Source: Actinosynnema pretiosum (lineage in GTDB: Bacteria > Actinomycetota > Actinomycetes > Mycobacteriales > Pseudonocardiaceae). From it: DNA of 64,000 nt. Each line of letters begins with the position of its first letter. The stretch's first letter is position 1. Shown here one piece after another: positions 50,525 to 59,571 of the stretch. Where the stretch lies: assembly GCF_024171695.1 (NCBI RefSeq), contig NZ_JAMTCF010000027.1, positions 43,684 to 107,683 of the forward strand, written 5' to 3'. Below the pieces are notes generated by a model. That model worked only from the letters and a program-made list of their open reading frames with translations. It did not search any database and was not told the DNA's origin. The position numbers were made by a program, and so were the translations under genes.

Positions 50525-51952
50525 TCAGTTGCCCGCGAGCTTCTTGGCGTTGGCCTCGACGTCGTCCAACCCGCCGCAGGAGAAGAACGCCTGCTCGGGC
50601 AGGTGGTCGAACTCGCCCTTGCACACGCGGTCGAACGCCTCGATCGTGTCCTTGATCGGCACGAAGGAGCCGGGCTGACCGGTGAACTTCTCGGCCACGA
50701 TGAAGTTCTGGCCGAGGAAGCGCTCCAGGCGACGCGCGCGACCGACGAGGACCTTGTCCTCCTCGGAGAGCTCGTCCATGCCGAGGATGGCGATGATGTC
50801 CTGCAGCTCCTTGTACTTCTGCAGGATGCGCTTCACCTCCTGGGCGACCCGGTAGTGCTCCTCGCCGACGATCGACGGCTCGAGGATCCGAGACGACGAC
50901 GACAGCGGGTCGACGGCCGGGTAGATGCCCTTCTGGGAGATCGGACGGGAGAGCTCCGTCGTCGCGTCCAGGTGGGCGAAGGTGGTGGCGGGCGCCGGGT
51001 CGGTGTAGTCGTCCGCGGGCACGTAGATCGCCTGCAGCGAGGTGATCGACTTGCCTCGGGTCGACGTGATCCGCTCCTGCAGCTCACCCATCTCGTCGGC
51101 CAGCGTCGGCTGGTAGCCCACGGCGGACGGCATGCGGCCCAGCAGGGTCGACACCTCGGAACCCGCCTGGGTGAACCGGAAGATGTTGTCGATGAACAGC
51201 AGCACGTCCTGGTTCTGGACGTCGCGGAAGTACTCCGCCATCGTCAGAGCCGAGAGCGCGACGCGCATGCGGGTGCCGGGCGGCTCGTCCATCTGGCCGA
51301 AGACGAGCGCGGTGTCGCCGAGCACGCCCATCTCCTCCATCTCCAGGAGGAGGTCCGTGCCCTCACGGGTGCGCTCGCCGACGCCGGCGAACACCGACGT
51401 GCCGGAGAACTCGCGGGCGATACGGGTGATCATCTCCTGGATGAGCACCGTCTTGCCCACGCCCGCGCCGCCGAACAGGCCGATCTTGCCGCCCTTGACG
51501 TACGGGGTCAGCAGGTCGATGACCTTGATGCCCGTTTCCAGGATCTCGGTCTTGCCCTCGAGCTGGTCGAACGACGGCGCCTTGCGGTGGATGCCCCACT
51601 GCTCGCCGTCGCGGCCGAGGCCGGGGCTGTCGAGGCAGTCGCCGAGCGCGTTGAACACGTGGCCCTTGACGACGTCGCCGACGGGGACCGAGATGGCCTT
51701 GCCGGAGTCGGTCACCGGGGCGCCGCGGACGAGGCCGTCGGTCGGCTGCATGGAGATCGTGCGGACCAGGTTGTCACCCAGGTGCTGGGCGACCTCCAGG
51801 GTCAGCGTCTTGGCCACGGCCTCGTAGGTGATCTCGGCGTGGCAGGCGTTGAACAGCTCGGGCACGGCGTCGCGCGGGAACTCCACGTCGACGACCGCGC
51901 CGATCACCCGGACCACACGGCCGGTGCGGGTGGTGGTGGCAGTAGCACTCAT
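50525..51952 (-). CDS. atpD: ATP synthase F1 beta subunit
   Basis: A 475-residue catalytic subunit. Walker A is GGAGVGKTVLIQEM, Walker B region is VLLFIDNIFRFTQAG, and the DELSEEDK lever is present. The ATG at 51952 lies 1 base after the atpG stop. An ATG at 51961 is also possible. Last gene of the main atp transcript because of the terminator behind it. Confidence 0.97.
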   Translation of the reverse strand: MSATATTTRTGRVVRVIGAVVDVEFPRDAVPELFNACHAEITYEAVAKTLTLEVAQHLGDNLVRTISMQPTDGLVRGAPVTDSGKAISVPVGDVVKGHVFNALGDCLDSPGLGRDGEQWGIHRKAPSFDQLEGKTEILETGIKVIDLLTPYVKGGKIGLFGGAGVGKTVLIQEMITRIAREFSGTSVFAGVGERTREGTDLLLEMEEMGVLGDTALVFGQMDEPPGTRMRVALSALTMAEYFRDVQNQDVLLFIDNIFRFTQAGSEVSTLLGRMPSAVGYQPTLADEMGELQERITSTRGKSITSLQAIYVPADDYTDPAPATTFAHLDATTELSRPISQKGIYPAVDPLSSSSRILEPSIVGEEHYRVAQEVKRILQKYKELQDIIAILGMDELSEEDKVLVGRARRLERFLGQNFIVAEKFTGQPGSFVPIKDTIEAFDRVCKGEFDHLPEQAFFSCGGLDDVEANAKKLAGN

Positions 51953-51953
51953 G

Positions 51954-52892
51954 TCACTCATCACTTCCTGCGCCACCGGTAAGCGCGGAGGCGCCACCGA
52001 CGATCTCGCTGATCTCCTGGGTGATCTGGGCCTGGCGGGCCGCGTTCGCCTGGCGGCTCAGGTTGCGGACCAGCTCGGAGGCGTTGTCAGTCGCCGCCTT
52101 CATCGCGGTCCGCCGAGCAGCCGACTCGGACGCGGCGGCCTCCAGCAGCGCGGAGAACAGCCTGGTCTTGATGTACTTGGGGAGCAGCGCGTCCAGCAGG
52201 CTGTCCGCGTCCGGCTCGAACTCGTACGACGCGTGCAGCCCCTCGTGCGGCTCCGCGTCGTACTCGACGGTGAGCGGGGCGATCCGCTTGGCCACCGGCT
52301 GCTGGCTGAGCATGGACTTGAACTCGGTGTAGACGACGTGCAGCTCGTCAACGCCCAGCACGCCGTCCGGCCCCGGCTCGTCGCCCTCGTCGTCGCTGCC
52401 CGCCATGAACGCCGTGACGAGCGCGTCGCCCGCCTCGGAGGCGTTCACGTAGTTCGGCGCCTGCGAGAAGCCGCTCCACTCGCCCGCGATCGCGCGGCGG
52501 CGGAAGTTGTAGTACCCCGCCCCCTTGCGCCCGGCGACGAAGAGCACCGGCTCCTTGCCCTCCGAGCGCAGGAGGGCGAAGAGCTCCTCGGCGGCCTTGA
52601 GCACGTTGGCGTTGTAGCCGCCGCACATGCCCTTGTCGCTGGTGACGATGAGGACGCCCGCGCGCCGGGGGTTCTTGCGAGCCTCCAGCAGCGGGTGGTC
52701 CAGGCTGGAGGCGCCCTCGGCGAGAGCGCGCAGCACGTGGGTGATCTCGTCCGCGTACGGGCGCGACGCCGCGACCCGCGACTGGGCCTTGGCCAGTCGC
52801 GAGGTCGCGATGAGCTCGTACGCCTTGGTGATCTTCTTGGTCGAGTTGACCGAGCGGATCCGCTGGCGAAGCTCCCGAATCTGTGCCGCCAT
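51954..52892 (-). CDS. atpG: ATP synthase F1 gamma subunit
   Basis: A 312-residue central-stalk subunit. N-terminal RQRIRSVNSTKKITKAYELI and C-terminal AMKAATDNASELVRNLSRQA form the coiled coil. An insertion around VFMAGSDDEGDEPGPDG is typical of actinobacterial gamma. It begins 7 bp after atpA. Confidence 0.96.
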   Translation of the reverse strand: MAAQIRELRQRIRSVNSTKKITKAYELIATSRLAKAQSRVAASRPYADEITHVLRALAEGASSLDHPLLEARKNPRRAGVLIVTSDKGMCGGYNANVLKAAEELFALLRSEGKEPVLFVAGRKGAGYYNFRRRAIAGEWSGFSQAPNYVNASEAGDALVTAFMAGSDDEGDEPGPDGVLGVDELHVVYTEFKSMLSQQPVAKRIAPLTVEYDAEPHEGLHASYEFEPDADSLLDALLPKYIKTRLFSALLEAAASESAARRTAMKAATDNASELVRNLSRQANAARQAQITQEISEIVGGASALTGGAGSDE

Positions 52893-52899
52893 GCCTACG

Positions 52900-54546
52900 T
52901 CACTTCTCGGTCGGAGCGGATCGGCTGGTCTTCACCGACTCCTGTCCGACCTTGTCGGCGGCCATGGCTTCTGCGGCGGCCTCGTTCACGACCGGCGCGC
53001 CACCGGTGGCGGTGAACTGCTTCTTGAACGCGTTGACCGCGTCCACGATGCCCTTCTCCGCGTCGTCCGACAGCTTCTTCGTGTCGCGGATCGAGGACAG
53101 CACCACGTCGTGGTTGCGACGCAGGTGGTCCAGGAACTCGCCCTCGAAGCGACGCACGTCGCCGATGGCGACCGAGTCGAAGTGGCCCTTGGTGCCGAGG
53201 TAGATGGAGACGACCTGCTCCTCCATCGGGACCGGCGAGTACTGGCCCTGCTTGAGCAGCTCGACCAGGCGGGCGCCTCGGTCCAGCTGGGCGCGCGAGG
53301 CGGCGTCCAGGTCCGAGGCGAAGGCGGAGAACGCCTCCAGCTCGCGGAACTGGGACAGGTCCAGGCGCAGCGAGCCGGAGACCGTCTTCATCGCCTTGGT
53401 CTGCGCGGCGCCACCGACGCGGGACACCGAGATGCCCACGTTGACGGCCGGGCGCACACCGGCGTTGAACAGGTCCGACTCCAGGAAGCACTGGCCGTCG
53501 GTGATGGAGATGACGTTGGTCGGGATGTACGCCGACACGTCGTTCGCCTTGGTCTCGATGATCGGAAGACCGGTCATCGAACCGCCGCCGAGCTCGTCGG
53601 ACAGCTTCGCGCAGCGCTCCAGCAGGCGCGAGTGCAAGTAGAAGACGTCACCGGGGTAGGCCTCGCGGCCCGGCGGGCGGCGCAGCAGCAGCGAGATCGC
53701 GCGGTACGCCTCGGCCTGCTTGGTGAGGTCGTCGAAGATGATGAGGACGTGCTTGCCCTCGTACATCCAGTGCTGGCCGATGGCGGAGCCGGTGTACGGC
53801 GCCAGCCACTTGAAGCCCGCCGAGTCGGACGCGGGAGCCGCCACGATGGTGGTGTACTCCAGGGCCCCGGCCTCCTCCAGCGCGGACTTGACGCCCGCGA
53901 TGGTGGAGCCCTTCTGGCCGATGGCGACGTAGACGCAGCGGACCTGCTGCTGCGGGTCGCCGCTCTCCCACGCCTTCTTCTGGTTGATGATCGTGTCGAT
54001 GCAGACCGCGGTCTTGCCGGTCTTGCGGTCGCCGATGATCAGCTGGCGCTGGCCGCGGCCGATGGGGGTCATCGAGTCGATGGCCTTGATGCCGGTCTGC
54101 ATCGGCTCGCCCACGGGCTGGCGCTGGAGCACCGTCGCGGCCTGGAGCTCCAGGGCGCGGTTGTCGTCGGCGACGACGTCGCCGAGACCGTCGATGGGCT
54201 GGCCGAGGGGGTTGACCACCCGGCCGAGGAAGCCGTCGCCGACCGGGACCGAGAGGACCTGGCCGGTGCGCTTGACCTCCTGGCCCTCCTCGATCTTGTC
54301 GAAGTCACCGAGGATGACCGCGCCGATCTCGCGGACCTCCAGGTTGAGCGCCACTCCGAGGACGCCGCCGGGGAACTCCAGCAGCTCGTTGGTCATCGTG
54401 CCGGGCAGACCCTCGACGATGGCGATGCCGTCGTAGGTCTCGGCGACGACACCGACCTCTTCCCGGTTGACCTCCGGGGAGTAGCTCGAGACGTACTTCT
54501 CGATCGCACTGCGGATCTCGTCCGACGAGATCGTCAGCTCCGCCAT
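52900..54546 (-). CDS. atpA: ATP synthase F1 alpha subunit
   Basis: A 548-residue non-catalytic nucleotide-binding subunit. It has P-loop GDRKTGKTAV, VSRVGGAAQTKAMK and the visible arginine-finger region ISVSRVGG. Its C-terminal extension beyond VDAVNAFKKQF is characteristic of mycobacteria and relatives. The ATG at 54546 follows GAGCAGGAACG. Confidence 0.97.
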   Translation of the reverse strand: MAELTISSDEIRSAIEKYVSSYSPEVNREEVGVVAETYDGIAIVEGLPGTMTNELLEFPGGVLGVALNLEVREIGAVILGDFDKIEEGQEVKRTGQVLSVPVGDGFLGRVVNPLGQPIDGLGDVVADDNRALELQAATVLQRQPVGEPMQTGIKAIDSMTPIGRGQRQLIIGDRKTGKTAVCIDTIINQKKAWESGDPQQQVRCVYVAIGQKGSTIAGVKSALEEAGALEYTTIVAAPASDSAGFKWLAPYTGSAIGQHWMYEGKHVLIIFDDLTKQAEAYRAISLLLRRPPGREAYPGDVFYLHSRLLERCAKLSDELGGGSMTGLPIIETKANDVSAYIPTNVISITDGQCFLESDLFNAGVRPAVNVGISVSRVGGAAQTKAMKTVSGSLRLDLSQFRELEAFSAFASDLDAASRAQLDRGARLVELLKQGQYSPVPMEEQVVSIYLGTKGHFDSVAIGDVRRFEGEFLDHLRRNHDVVLSSIRDTKKLSDDAEKGIVDAVNAFKKQFTATGGAPVVNEAAAEAMAADKVGQESVKTSRSAPTEK

Positions 54547-54610
54547 GTCGTTCCTGCTCTCACTTCGTTCATGGGAAAGGGGCTGGGCAAGCCGCGGTTC
54601 CGGGTTCGGG

Positions 54611-55438
54611 TCAGCCTGCGAGGTCGCGGCGGAGTGCCGCCAGGCGACCTGCGACGCTCCCGTCGATGACCTCGTCACCGATCTTGATGACCAGGCCGCC
54701 GACGAGCGAGGCATCGACCTCGACGTGCAGTGCGATCGGTCGTGAGTAGATGCGGGTCAGCGAGGCCGCGAGGCGGTCCTGCTGGTCCGCGGTCAGCTCG
54801 ACCGCCGAGCGGACGTGGGCGACCGAGCGCTCGCGGCGCTTGGCCGCGAGGCCCGCCAGGAGGGTCAGGCCGTTGACCACGCCGAGGCCCCTGGGGAGCT
54901 GGACGAGCTGGGTGACCAGTGCCTCGGTCACCTTCTCGACCTTGCCCCTGATGAGGCCGTTCAGCAGGGCGAGCTTGCCGTCGGGCGAACCGGCCGGGTC
55001 GGTGAGGACCCGCTCCAGCTCGGAGTTCCCGGCGACGATGCGGCCGAGGCGGAACAGCTCGTCCTCGACGGCGTCGAGCCTGCCGTCGCGCTCCGCGTGC
55101 ACCAGCAGCGCGGTGCGAGCCAGCGACTCGACCCCGTCCACCAGCTCGCGCGGGCTCGACCACTTGGCGGTGACCGCCGTGACGAGGACGTCCAGCGTGG
55201 CGTCCGCGACCTTGCCCGCCAGCAGGGAGCGCAGGAGGCGCTCCCTGCCCGCGGGATCGGACGAGGCGTCGCCGAACGCGCGCCGCAGCTGCGGCTGCGC
55301 GCTCAGCAGACCCACCACGGAGAACAGCTCCTGCCCCAGCGCGGACGGGCCGGTGGCGCCCTGGGCGCCCTCGACCAGCTCCAGCAGCCGCAGTTCAGCG
55401 GCTGCCAGAGCTTCGCGACTAGCGGCGTGCAGCGTCAT
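54611..55438 (-). CDS. atpH: ATP synthase delta subunit
   Basis: A 275-residue peripheral-stalk subunit. It is longer than the enterobacterial form, as usual in actinobacteria, but not fused to subunit b as in mycobacteria. C-terminal IGDEVIDGSVAGRLAALRRD is the OSCP-type end. Begins 8 bp after atpF. Confidence 0.93.
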   Translation of the reverse strand: MTLHAASREALAAAELRLLELVEGAQGATGPSALGQELFSVVGLLSAQPQLRRAFGDASSDPAGRERLLRSLLAGKVADATLDVLVTAVTAKWSSPRELVDGVESLARTALLVHAERDGRLDAVEDELFRLGRIVAGNSELERVLTDPAGSPDGKLALLNGLIRGKVEKVTEALVTQLVQLPRGLGVVNGLTLLAGLAAKRRERSVAHVRSAVELTADQQDRLAASLTRIYSRPIALHVEVDASLVGGLVIKIGDEVIDGSVAGRLAALRRDLAG

Positions 55439-55446
55439 GGACTCCC

Positions 55447-55995
55447 CTACTTCGCCGCGGGCGCCGCTGCGGCGTCCAGCTCGTTGAGGAAGCGGTCCAC
55501 GGTGCCGCGGCGCAGCGCCTGGTCCTCCAGCGACTCGCCGACGACCTTGCCCGCGAGGTCGACGGCCACGCGGCCGAGGTCGGCCCGCAGCTCGGAGACG
55601 ATGCGGGCGCGGTGCGCGTCGAGCTCGTTGTGGCCGTGGGCGACGATGCGGTCGTACTCCGCCTGCGCCCGGTCCCGCATCTCCTCGACGATCTGCTGGC
55701 CCTCGGCCCGCGCGTCGTCACGGATGCGGGCCGCCTCGGCGCGAGCCTCGGCGAGCTGCTCCTTGTACTCCTCCAGCTTGCGAGAAGCCTCGGCCTGAGC
55801 GGCCTCGGCCCTGGCGATACCGCCCTCGATCTTCTCGGTGCGCTCGGCCAGCACCTTCTGGAAGAGCGGTAGCACCTTCTTCCAGAAGACGAAGCCGATG
55901 ATCGCCAAGCAGACCGCGGACCACACGATGTCGTAGACGGCCGGGATGAGGGGGTTAACGGGCCCCTCGGCCGCCAGGATCAGCGGTTCGGTCAT
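55447..55995 (-). CDS. atpF: ATP synthase F0 subunit b
   Basis: A 182-residue stalk subunit: one membrane helix (IVWSAVCLAIIGFVFWKKVL) and a long coiled coil (KIEGGIARAEAAQAEASRKL and onward). The ATG at 55995 is preferred over a GTG at 56004. Lies between atpE and atpH. Confidence 0.94.
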   Translation of the reverse strand: MTEPLILAAEGPVNPLIPAVYDIVWSAVCLAIIGFVFWKKVLPLFQKVLAERTEKIEGGIARAEAAQAEASRKLEEYKEQLAEARAEAARIRDDARAEGQQIVEEMRDRAQAEYDRIVAHGHNELDAHRARIVSELRADLGRVAVDLAGKVVGESLEDQALRRGTVDRFLNELDAAAAPAAK

Positions 55996-56026
55996 GGTGG
56001 TCACCGCCTTGTCTGGGTCCGGTCGA

Positions 56027-56248
56027 TCAGCTGAAGAGGAAGCCGGCGACCAGGCCCAGCAGGGCCAGGGCCTCGGTGAACGCGATGCCCAGGATCATCG
56101 TGGTGCGCAGCTGGCCAGCCATCTCGGGCTGACGGGCCATGGCCTCGACGGTCTTGCCCGCGACGAAAGCGACACCGATGCCGGGGCCGATCGTGGCGAT
56201 GCCGTAGCCGACGGCGTTGAGGTTGCCTGCGACCTCAGCAAGGATCAT
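56027..56248 (-). CDS. atpE: ATP synthase F0 subunit c
   Basis: A 73-residue two-helix ring subunit. The Gly-rich first helix (GYGIATIGPGIGVAFVAGK), polar loop ARQPEM and proton-binding Glu in GIAFTEALALLG are all present. RBS AAGGGA lies 9 bases before the ATG. Confidence 0.96.
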   Translation of the reverse strand: MILAEVAGNLNAVGYGIATIGPGIGVAFVAGKTVEAMARQPEMAGQLRTTMILGIAFTEALALLGLVAGFLFS

Positions 56249-56337
56249 TTCTGTCGTTCCCTTTCCGGTTGGCCCGCGCCGGTTCTCGGTGGCGCGGGTC
56301 GTCCAAGACCCTGGGTGTCCCCGGATCTCGGTGGGTC

Positions 56338-57135
56338 TCAGTGCTCCGCGTGGAGCGCACCGTCGATGTAGACGGCGGTGAGCAGGGTGAAGATGTACGC
56401 CTGGAGGAACTGCACCATCAGCTCGAACAGGGTGAACATCAGGCCCATGACGAGCGACAGGAAGCCTGCCGGCGCCAGGACCAGGTCCCCGGCCTGGAAC
56501 ATCAGGTACCACGCGGCGCTGAAGAACAGGACCAGCGCCATGTGCCCGGCGAGCATGTTCGCCATGAGGCGGATCATCAGCGTTCCGGGACGGATGAGGA
56601 ACACCGAGACGAGCTCGATGGGCGTCACCAGAACGTAGAGCGGCTTGGGAACCCCCGGCGGGAACAGGTTCGACTTGAGGTAGCCGCCGACACCCTGCGC
56701 CTTGATGCCCGCGTAGTTGAACGCCAGGTAGGCGACCACCGCGAGCGCGAGCGGGAGCCCGATGCGGGCCGTGCTCGGCATGTTCAGGAACGGGATGATC
56801 CCGGAGAGGTTCGTCGCCCAGATCAGGAAGAAGAAGGTCGTCAGGAGCGGCAGGAACCGCTTGCCGTTCTCCTTGCCGAGGACGTCCTCGGCGATGTTGA
56901 TGCGGACGAAGTCCAGCGCCATCTCGCCGAGGTTCTGGATGCCCCTCGGGACGAGCTTGGGCCTGCGCATGGCGATCAGGAAGAACGCCGCGAGGAGGAC
57001 CGTCATCAGGATGCGGATCAGCATGACCCGGTCGAGCTCGAACGGCGTGCCTTCAAACAGCAGGGCAGGCGGGAAGAACTCTTCGATCGCCGGCTTGTGG
57101 AACTCCCCACCCTCGGCAAGCACCAAGGTGTCCAA
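56338..57135 (-). CDS. atpB: ATP synthase F0 subunit a
   Basis: A 265-residue proton-channel subunit. It contains the essential Arg in GTLMIRLMANMLAGHM and the C-terminal FELMVQFLQAYIFTLL. The TTG at 57135 (AGGGAGA just upstream) begins after the stop of the preceding small gene. An ATG at 57189 would overlap that gene by 23 bp and lacks a good ribosome site. First F0/F1 structural gene of the operon. Confidence 0.94.
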   Translation of the reverse strand: MDTLVLAEGGEFHKPAIEEFFPPALLFEGTPFELDRVMLIRILMTVLLAAFFLIAMRRPKLVPRGIQNLGEMALDFVRINIAEDVLGKENGKRFLPLLTTFFFLIWATNLSGIIPFLNMPSTARIGLPLALAVVAYLAFNYAGIKAQGVGGYLKSNLFPPGVPKPLYVLVTPIELVSVFLIRPGTLMIRLMANMLAGHMALVLFFSAAWYLMFQAGDLVLAPAGFLSLVMGLMFTLFELMVQFLQAYIFTLLTAVYIDGALHAEH

Positions 57136-57166
57136 CTGGTCTCCCTGCGTCGCGGCCGGCACTTCC

Positions 57167-57376
57167 TCAGCCCTGACCGTGGCGTACATAGACGATGTAG
57201 AACCCCGTGACAAAGCCCACCGTTAGCCCGATCGGAGTGAAGATCTGGCTCTCGGTGGTCTTGTCGATTAGGAAGCCGATACCGCCCCACACCGCGGGGC
57301 CGGACACCAGCGTGCCGATGATCGACCAGACAGCACCGTCACCCCTTGGGGGTGGTTTGTCTGACTTGTCACTCAT
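57167..57376 (-). CDS. AtpZ/AtpI-like small membrane protein
   Basis: A 69-residue protein. A basic start (SDKSDKPPPRGDG) is followed by two helices (VWSIIGTLVSGPAVWGGIGF and FTPIGLTVGFVTGFYIVYV), the layout of AtpZ/AtpQ-type proteins that precede atpB and may help c-ring assembly or Mg uptake. TAGGGT (57385–57390) lies 8 bases before the ATG and may be the main atp operon promoter. Confidence 0.8.
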   Translation of the reverse strand: MSDKSDKPPPRGDGAVWSIIGTLVSGPAVWGGIGFLIDKTTESQIFTPIGLTVGFVTGFYIVYVRHGQG

Positions 57377-57423
57377 CTACGCGCACCCTACCAACCGGTG
57401 GTCCCAGGTCTGCACACGGGGGG

Positions 57424-57861
57424 TTAACGCGCATCGCCCTGACCAGTGCTGGAGGGGTTGAAGTACAGCATCCGGGCCTTGACCACGACCCAGGTCTCCG
57501 AGGCCAGGACGACGACGACCGCGATCATCACGACGGCGCCGAACACCGGTTTGGAGTAGAACGTCGCGTCCTTCAACAGGGCGAGTGCGACGAGCAGGAC
57601 GATCACCTTGAGTAGCCAACCACCCATCATCGCCCCGCCGGTGACGGTCGGCGAGGCCTTGGCCGTCAGCAGCACCGTCAGCAGGGTGATGAGCAGGAAG
57701 CCACCGGCGATCCCGGCGCCGAGGAGCGCGCCCCACAGCCCTTCCCGGCCCGCGGTGAACCAGCCGACGAGCGCGGCGATCACCACCACCGGGGCGAGCA
57801 CGAGGGCGGACTGGCGAAGCGCTTTGCGCGCTACGTCAGCGGCGTCGAGGAGTCGCGTCAC
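57424..57861 (-). CDS. AtpI-like membrane protein (Rv1303-like)
   Basis: A 145-residue protein with four helices (ALVLAPVVVIAALVGWFTAG, GAGIAGGFLLITLLTVLL, WLLKVIVLLVALALLK, VMIAVVVVLASETWVVVKA). It occupies the position of Rv1303 between wecA and atpB. The GTG at 57861 lies 6 bases after CACAAT. Probably involved in F0 assembly (family knowledge). Confidence 0.75.
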   Translation of the reverse strand: MTRLLDAADVARKALRQSALVLAPVVVIAALVGWFTAGREGLWGALLGAGIAGGFLLITLLTVLLTAKASPTVTGGAMMGGWLLKVIVLLVALALLKDATFYSKPVFGAVVMIAVVVVLASETWVVVKARMLYFNPSSTGQGDAR

Positions 57862-58099
57862 CCCACCATTGTGGCTGCCCGCCCCCGCCGACACTCACCG
57901 GGTGTGCTTTAGACCTCACCCGGACGGTGCGCCGGGTGCCTGGCGCTGATCTGGGCGAACAGTGGGCGAACTTCGGGTGGCGCTGCGGTGGCGCGTCCTC
58001 CTGGGACATTTTTCGCGGCGGGTCCCGCGTACGTTCGAGGCTACCCGAAGGTGTGTTTCCCAGGAATGGTTCCGGGGTGATCCGACAGCGTTTTCACAG

Positions 58100-58141
58100 G
58101 GTAATGCGCGCGGTTCCGGAGGGTAATGCGCCGGTAATGCG
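58100..58141. repeat. GGTAATGCG direct repeats at 22- and 11-bp spacing
   Basis: Three exact 9-bp copies start at 58100, 58122 and 58133. Distances of 22 and 11 bp place them on the same face of the helix, as in sites bound by cooperative regulators such as SARP or OmpR-type proteins. Confidence 0.7.
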
Positions 58142-58301
58142 GAAAACCCCGCCGCCGAGCGGAACCGGGCGGTACCGGCTGCTCAGGGGCGGGGTGGCGG
58201 GGTGGCGGCCTGCGGTCCCGGCCGCGCGATCCGGCGGACGATCTTGTCGCGGAGGGTGTTCCCGCGTCGCGGATGTCCACATTCTTCCCGGAAAGTGGAA
58301 C

Positions 58302-58329
58302 GGTGGGCCGCCCGATCGGGCGACCCACC
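58302..58329 (-). terminator. Terminator after wecA
   Basis: GGTGGGCCGCCCGATCGGGC with the rest of a nearly perfect 28-bp palindrome (one mismatched pair) directly follows the wecA stop. Confidence 0.7.
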
Positions 58330-58330
58330 G

Positions 58331-59500
58331 TCACGCTCGGTTCTTGCGCGACTCGCGAAGTCTCGGCACCGCCGAGATGAAGAACGCGAGCAGCAGCCCG
58401 ATGAGGAAGCACCAGGCGACCACGCCGGTGTCGAACACGGTCAGGGAGACCGCGCCGAACGCCAGCAGCCCGGCCCACAAGTAGATCAGCAGGACGGCGC
58501 GGCGCTGGGAGTGGCCGATCTGGAGCAGCCGGTGGTGCAGGTGCATCTTGTCCGCCGAGAACGGGCTCTGCCCCTTGCGGGTGCGCCGGACGATCGCCAT
58601 CAGCAGGTCGAGCAGCGGCACGAACAGCACCGCGGCGACGACCAGCAGGGGCGACATCAGGCCGAGCACGTCGCTGGCGTTCAGCGACTCGTAGTTGAGC
58701 TTGCCCGACGCCGAGGTGGTCGCGGCGGCGAGCATCAGGCCGATCAGCATCGAACCCGAGTCGCCCATGAAGATCCGGGCCGGGTTGAAGTTGTGCGGAA
58801 GGAAGCCGAGGCACGCGCCCGCCAGGCACGCGGCGATCAGCGCGGGCGGGTAGGCGCCGACGTCGCCCTCGTTGTTGGCGAGGACGCCGCCGATGGAGAA
58901 CGCGCAGGTCGCGGCGGCGGCGATCAGCCCGATGCCCGCGGCGAGGCCGTCGAGGCCGTCCACGAAGTTCATCGCGTTGATCATCGTGACGGCGAGCAGC
59001 ACGCTCAGCAGCGCCCCCTGGTTCTGGTCGAGCACCAGCAGCGAGCCGGTGCCGGAGCCGTCGTCGCCCCACGGCACCCAGAACACGAACCACTGGAGGC
59101 CGTAGAGGACGAGCACGCCCGCCGCCGTCACCTGGCCGGCGAGCTTGGTGAGCGAGTCGAGCTCGAACCGGTCGTCGACTATGCCGACCAGCACGATGAT
59201 GCCGCCGCCGAGGACGACGGCGTAGGGGTCGTAGGAGAAGTCGAAGGCTGAGCGCAGCACCGGCAGCTGGTGGGCGAGCATCATCCCGCCGAGCACGCCG
59301 CCGTACATGGCCAGGCCGCCCATGCGGGGCATCGGCTTGACGTGGACGTCGCGTGTTCGGGGGTGGGCGACCGCGCCGATCCGGAACGCGAGCGCGCGGA
59401 CCAGTCCGACGAGGAGGAAGGTCACCACTGCGGCGGTGAGCGCGACGAGCAGGTACTCCCGGACCGGGAGGACGTTGGACGCGGCAGGCAACTGGCCCAC
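58331..59500 (-). CDS. wecA: Undecaprenyl-phosphate GlcNAc-1-phosphate transferase (WecA/Rfe)
   Basis: A 389-residue membrane enzyme of the MraY/WecA family with about eleven helices. It transfers GlcNAc-1-P to decaprenyl/undecaprenyl phosphate to start cell-wall linker or arabinogalactan synthesis. Conserved sites are VGIVDDRF, NAMNFVDGLDGLAAG, FLPHNFNPARIFMGDSGS and ADKMHLHHRL. Its place between tsaC and atp genes equals Rv1302. GTG start at 59500. Confidence 0.92.
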   Translation of the reverse strand: MGQLPAASNVLPVREYLLVALTAAVVTFLLVGLVRALAFRIGAVAHPRTRDVHVKPMPRMGGLAMYGGVLGGMMLAHQLPVLRSAFDFSYDPYAVVLGGGIIVLVGIVDDRFELDSLTKLAGQVTAAGVLVLYGLQWFVFWVPWGDDGSGTGSLLVLDQNQGALLSVLLAVTMINAMNFVDGLDGLAAGIGLIAAAATCAFSIGGVLANNEGDVGAYPPALIAACLAGACLGFLPHNFNPARIFMGDSGSMLIGLMLAAATTSASGKLNYESLNASDVLGLMSPLLVVAAVLFVPLLDLLMAIVRRTRKGQSPFSADKMHLHHRLLQIGHSQRRAVLLIYLWAGLLAFGAVSLTVFDTGVVAWCFLIGLLLAFFISAVPRLRESRKNRA

Positions 59501-59571
59501 GGGAGGCTATCCCCTCGGGGATTCCGGTTCGGACACTGGACCCACCACGCTACTCGGCTGCTGAAGATCCA

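Larger units (their letters stand above)
57862..58330. other. Intergenic upstream of the atp cluster
   Basis: 469 bp without a supportable gene. It contains the GGTAATGCG repeat array (58100–58141) and the wecA terminator (58302–58329). Otherwise only GC-rich DNA is seen. Confidence 0.6.

Noticed and set aside
57927..58484. 185-codon plus-strand frame upstream of wecA
   Set aside because: It runs over the GGTAATGCG repeats and the wecA terminator into the antisense of wecA, and has no domain.
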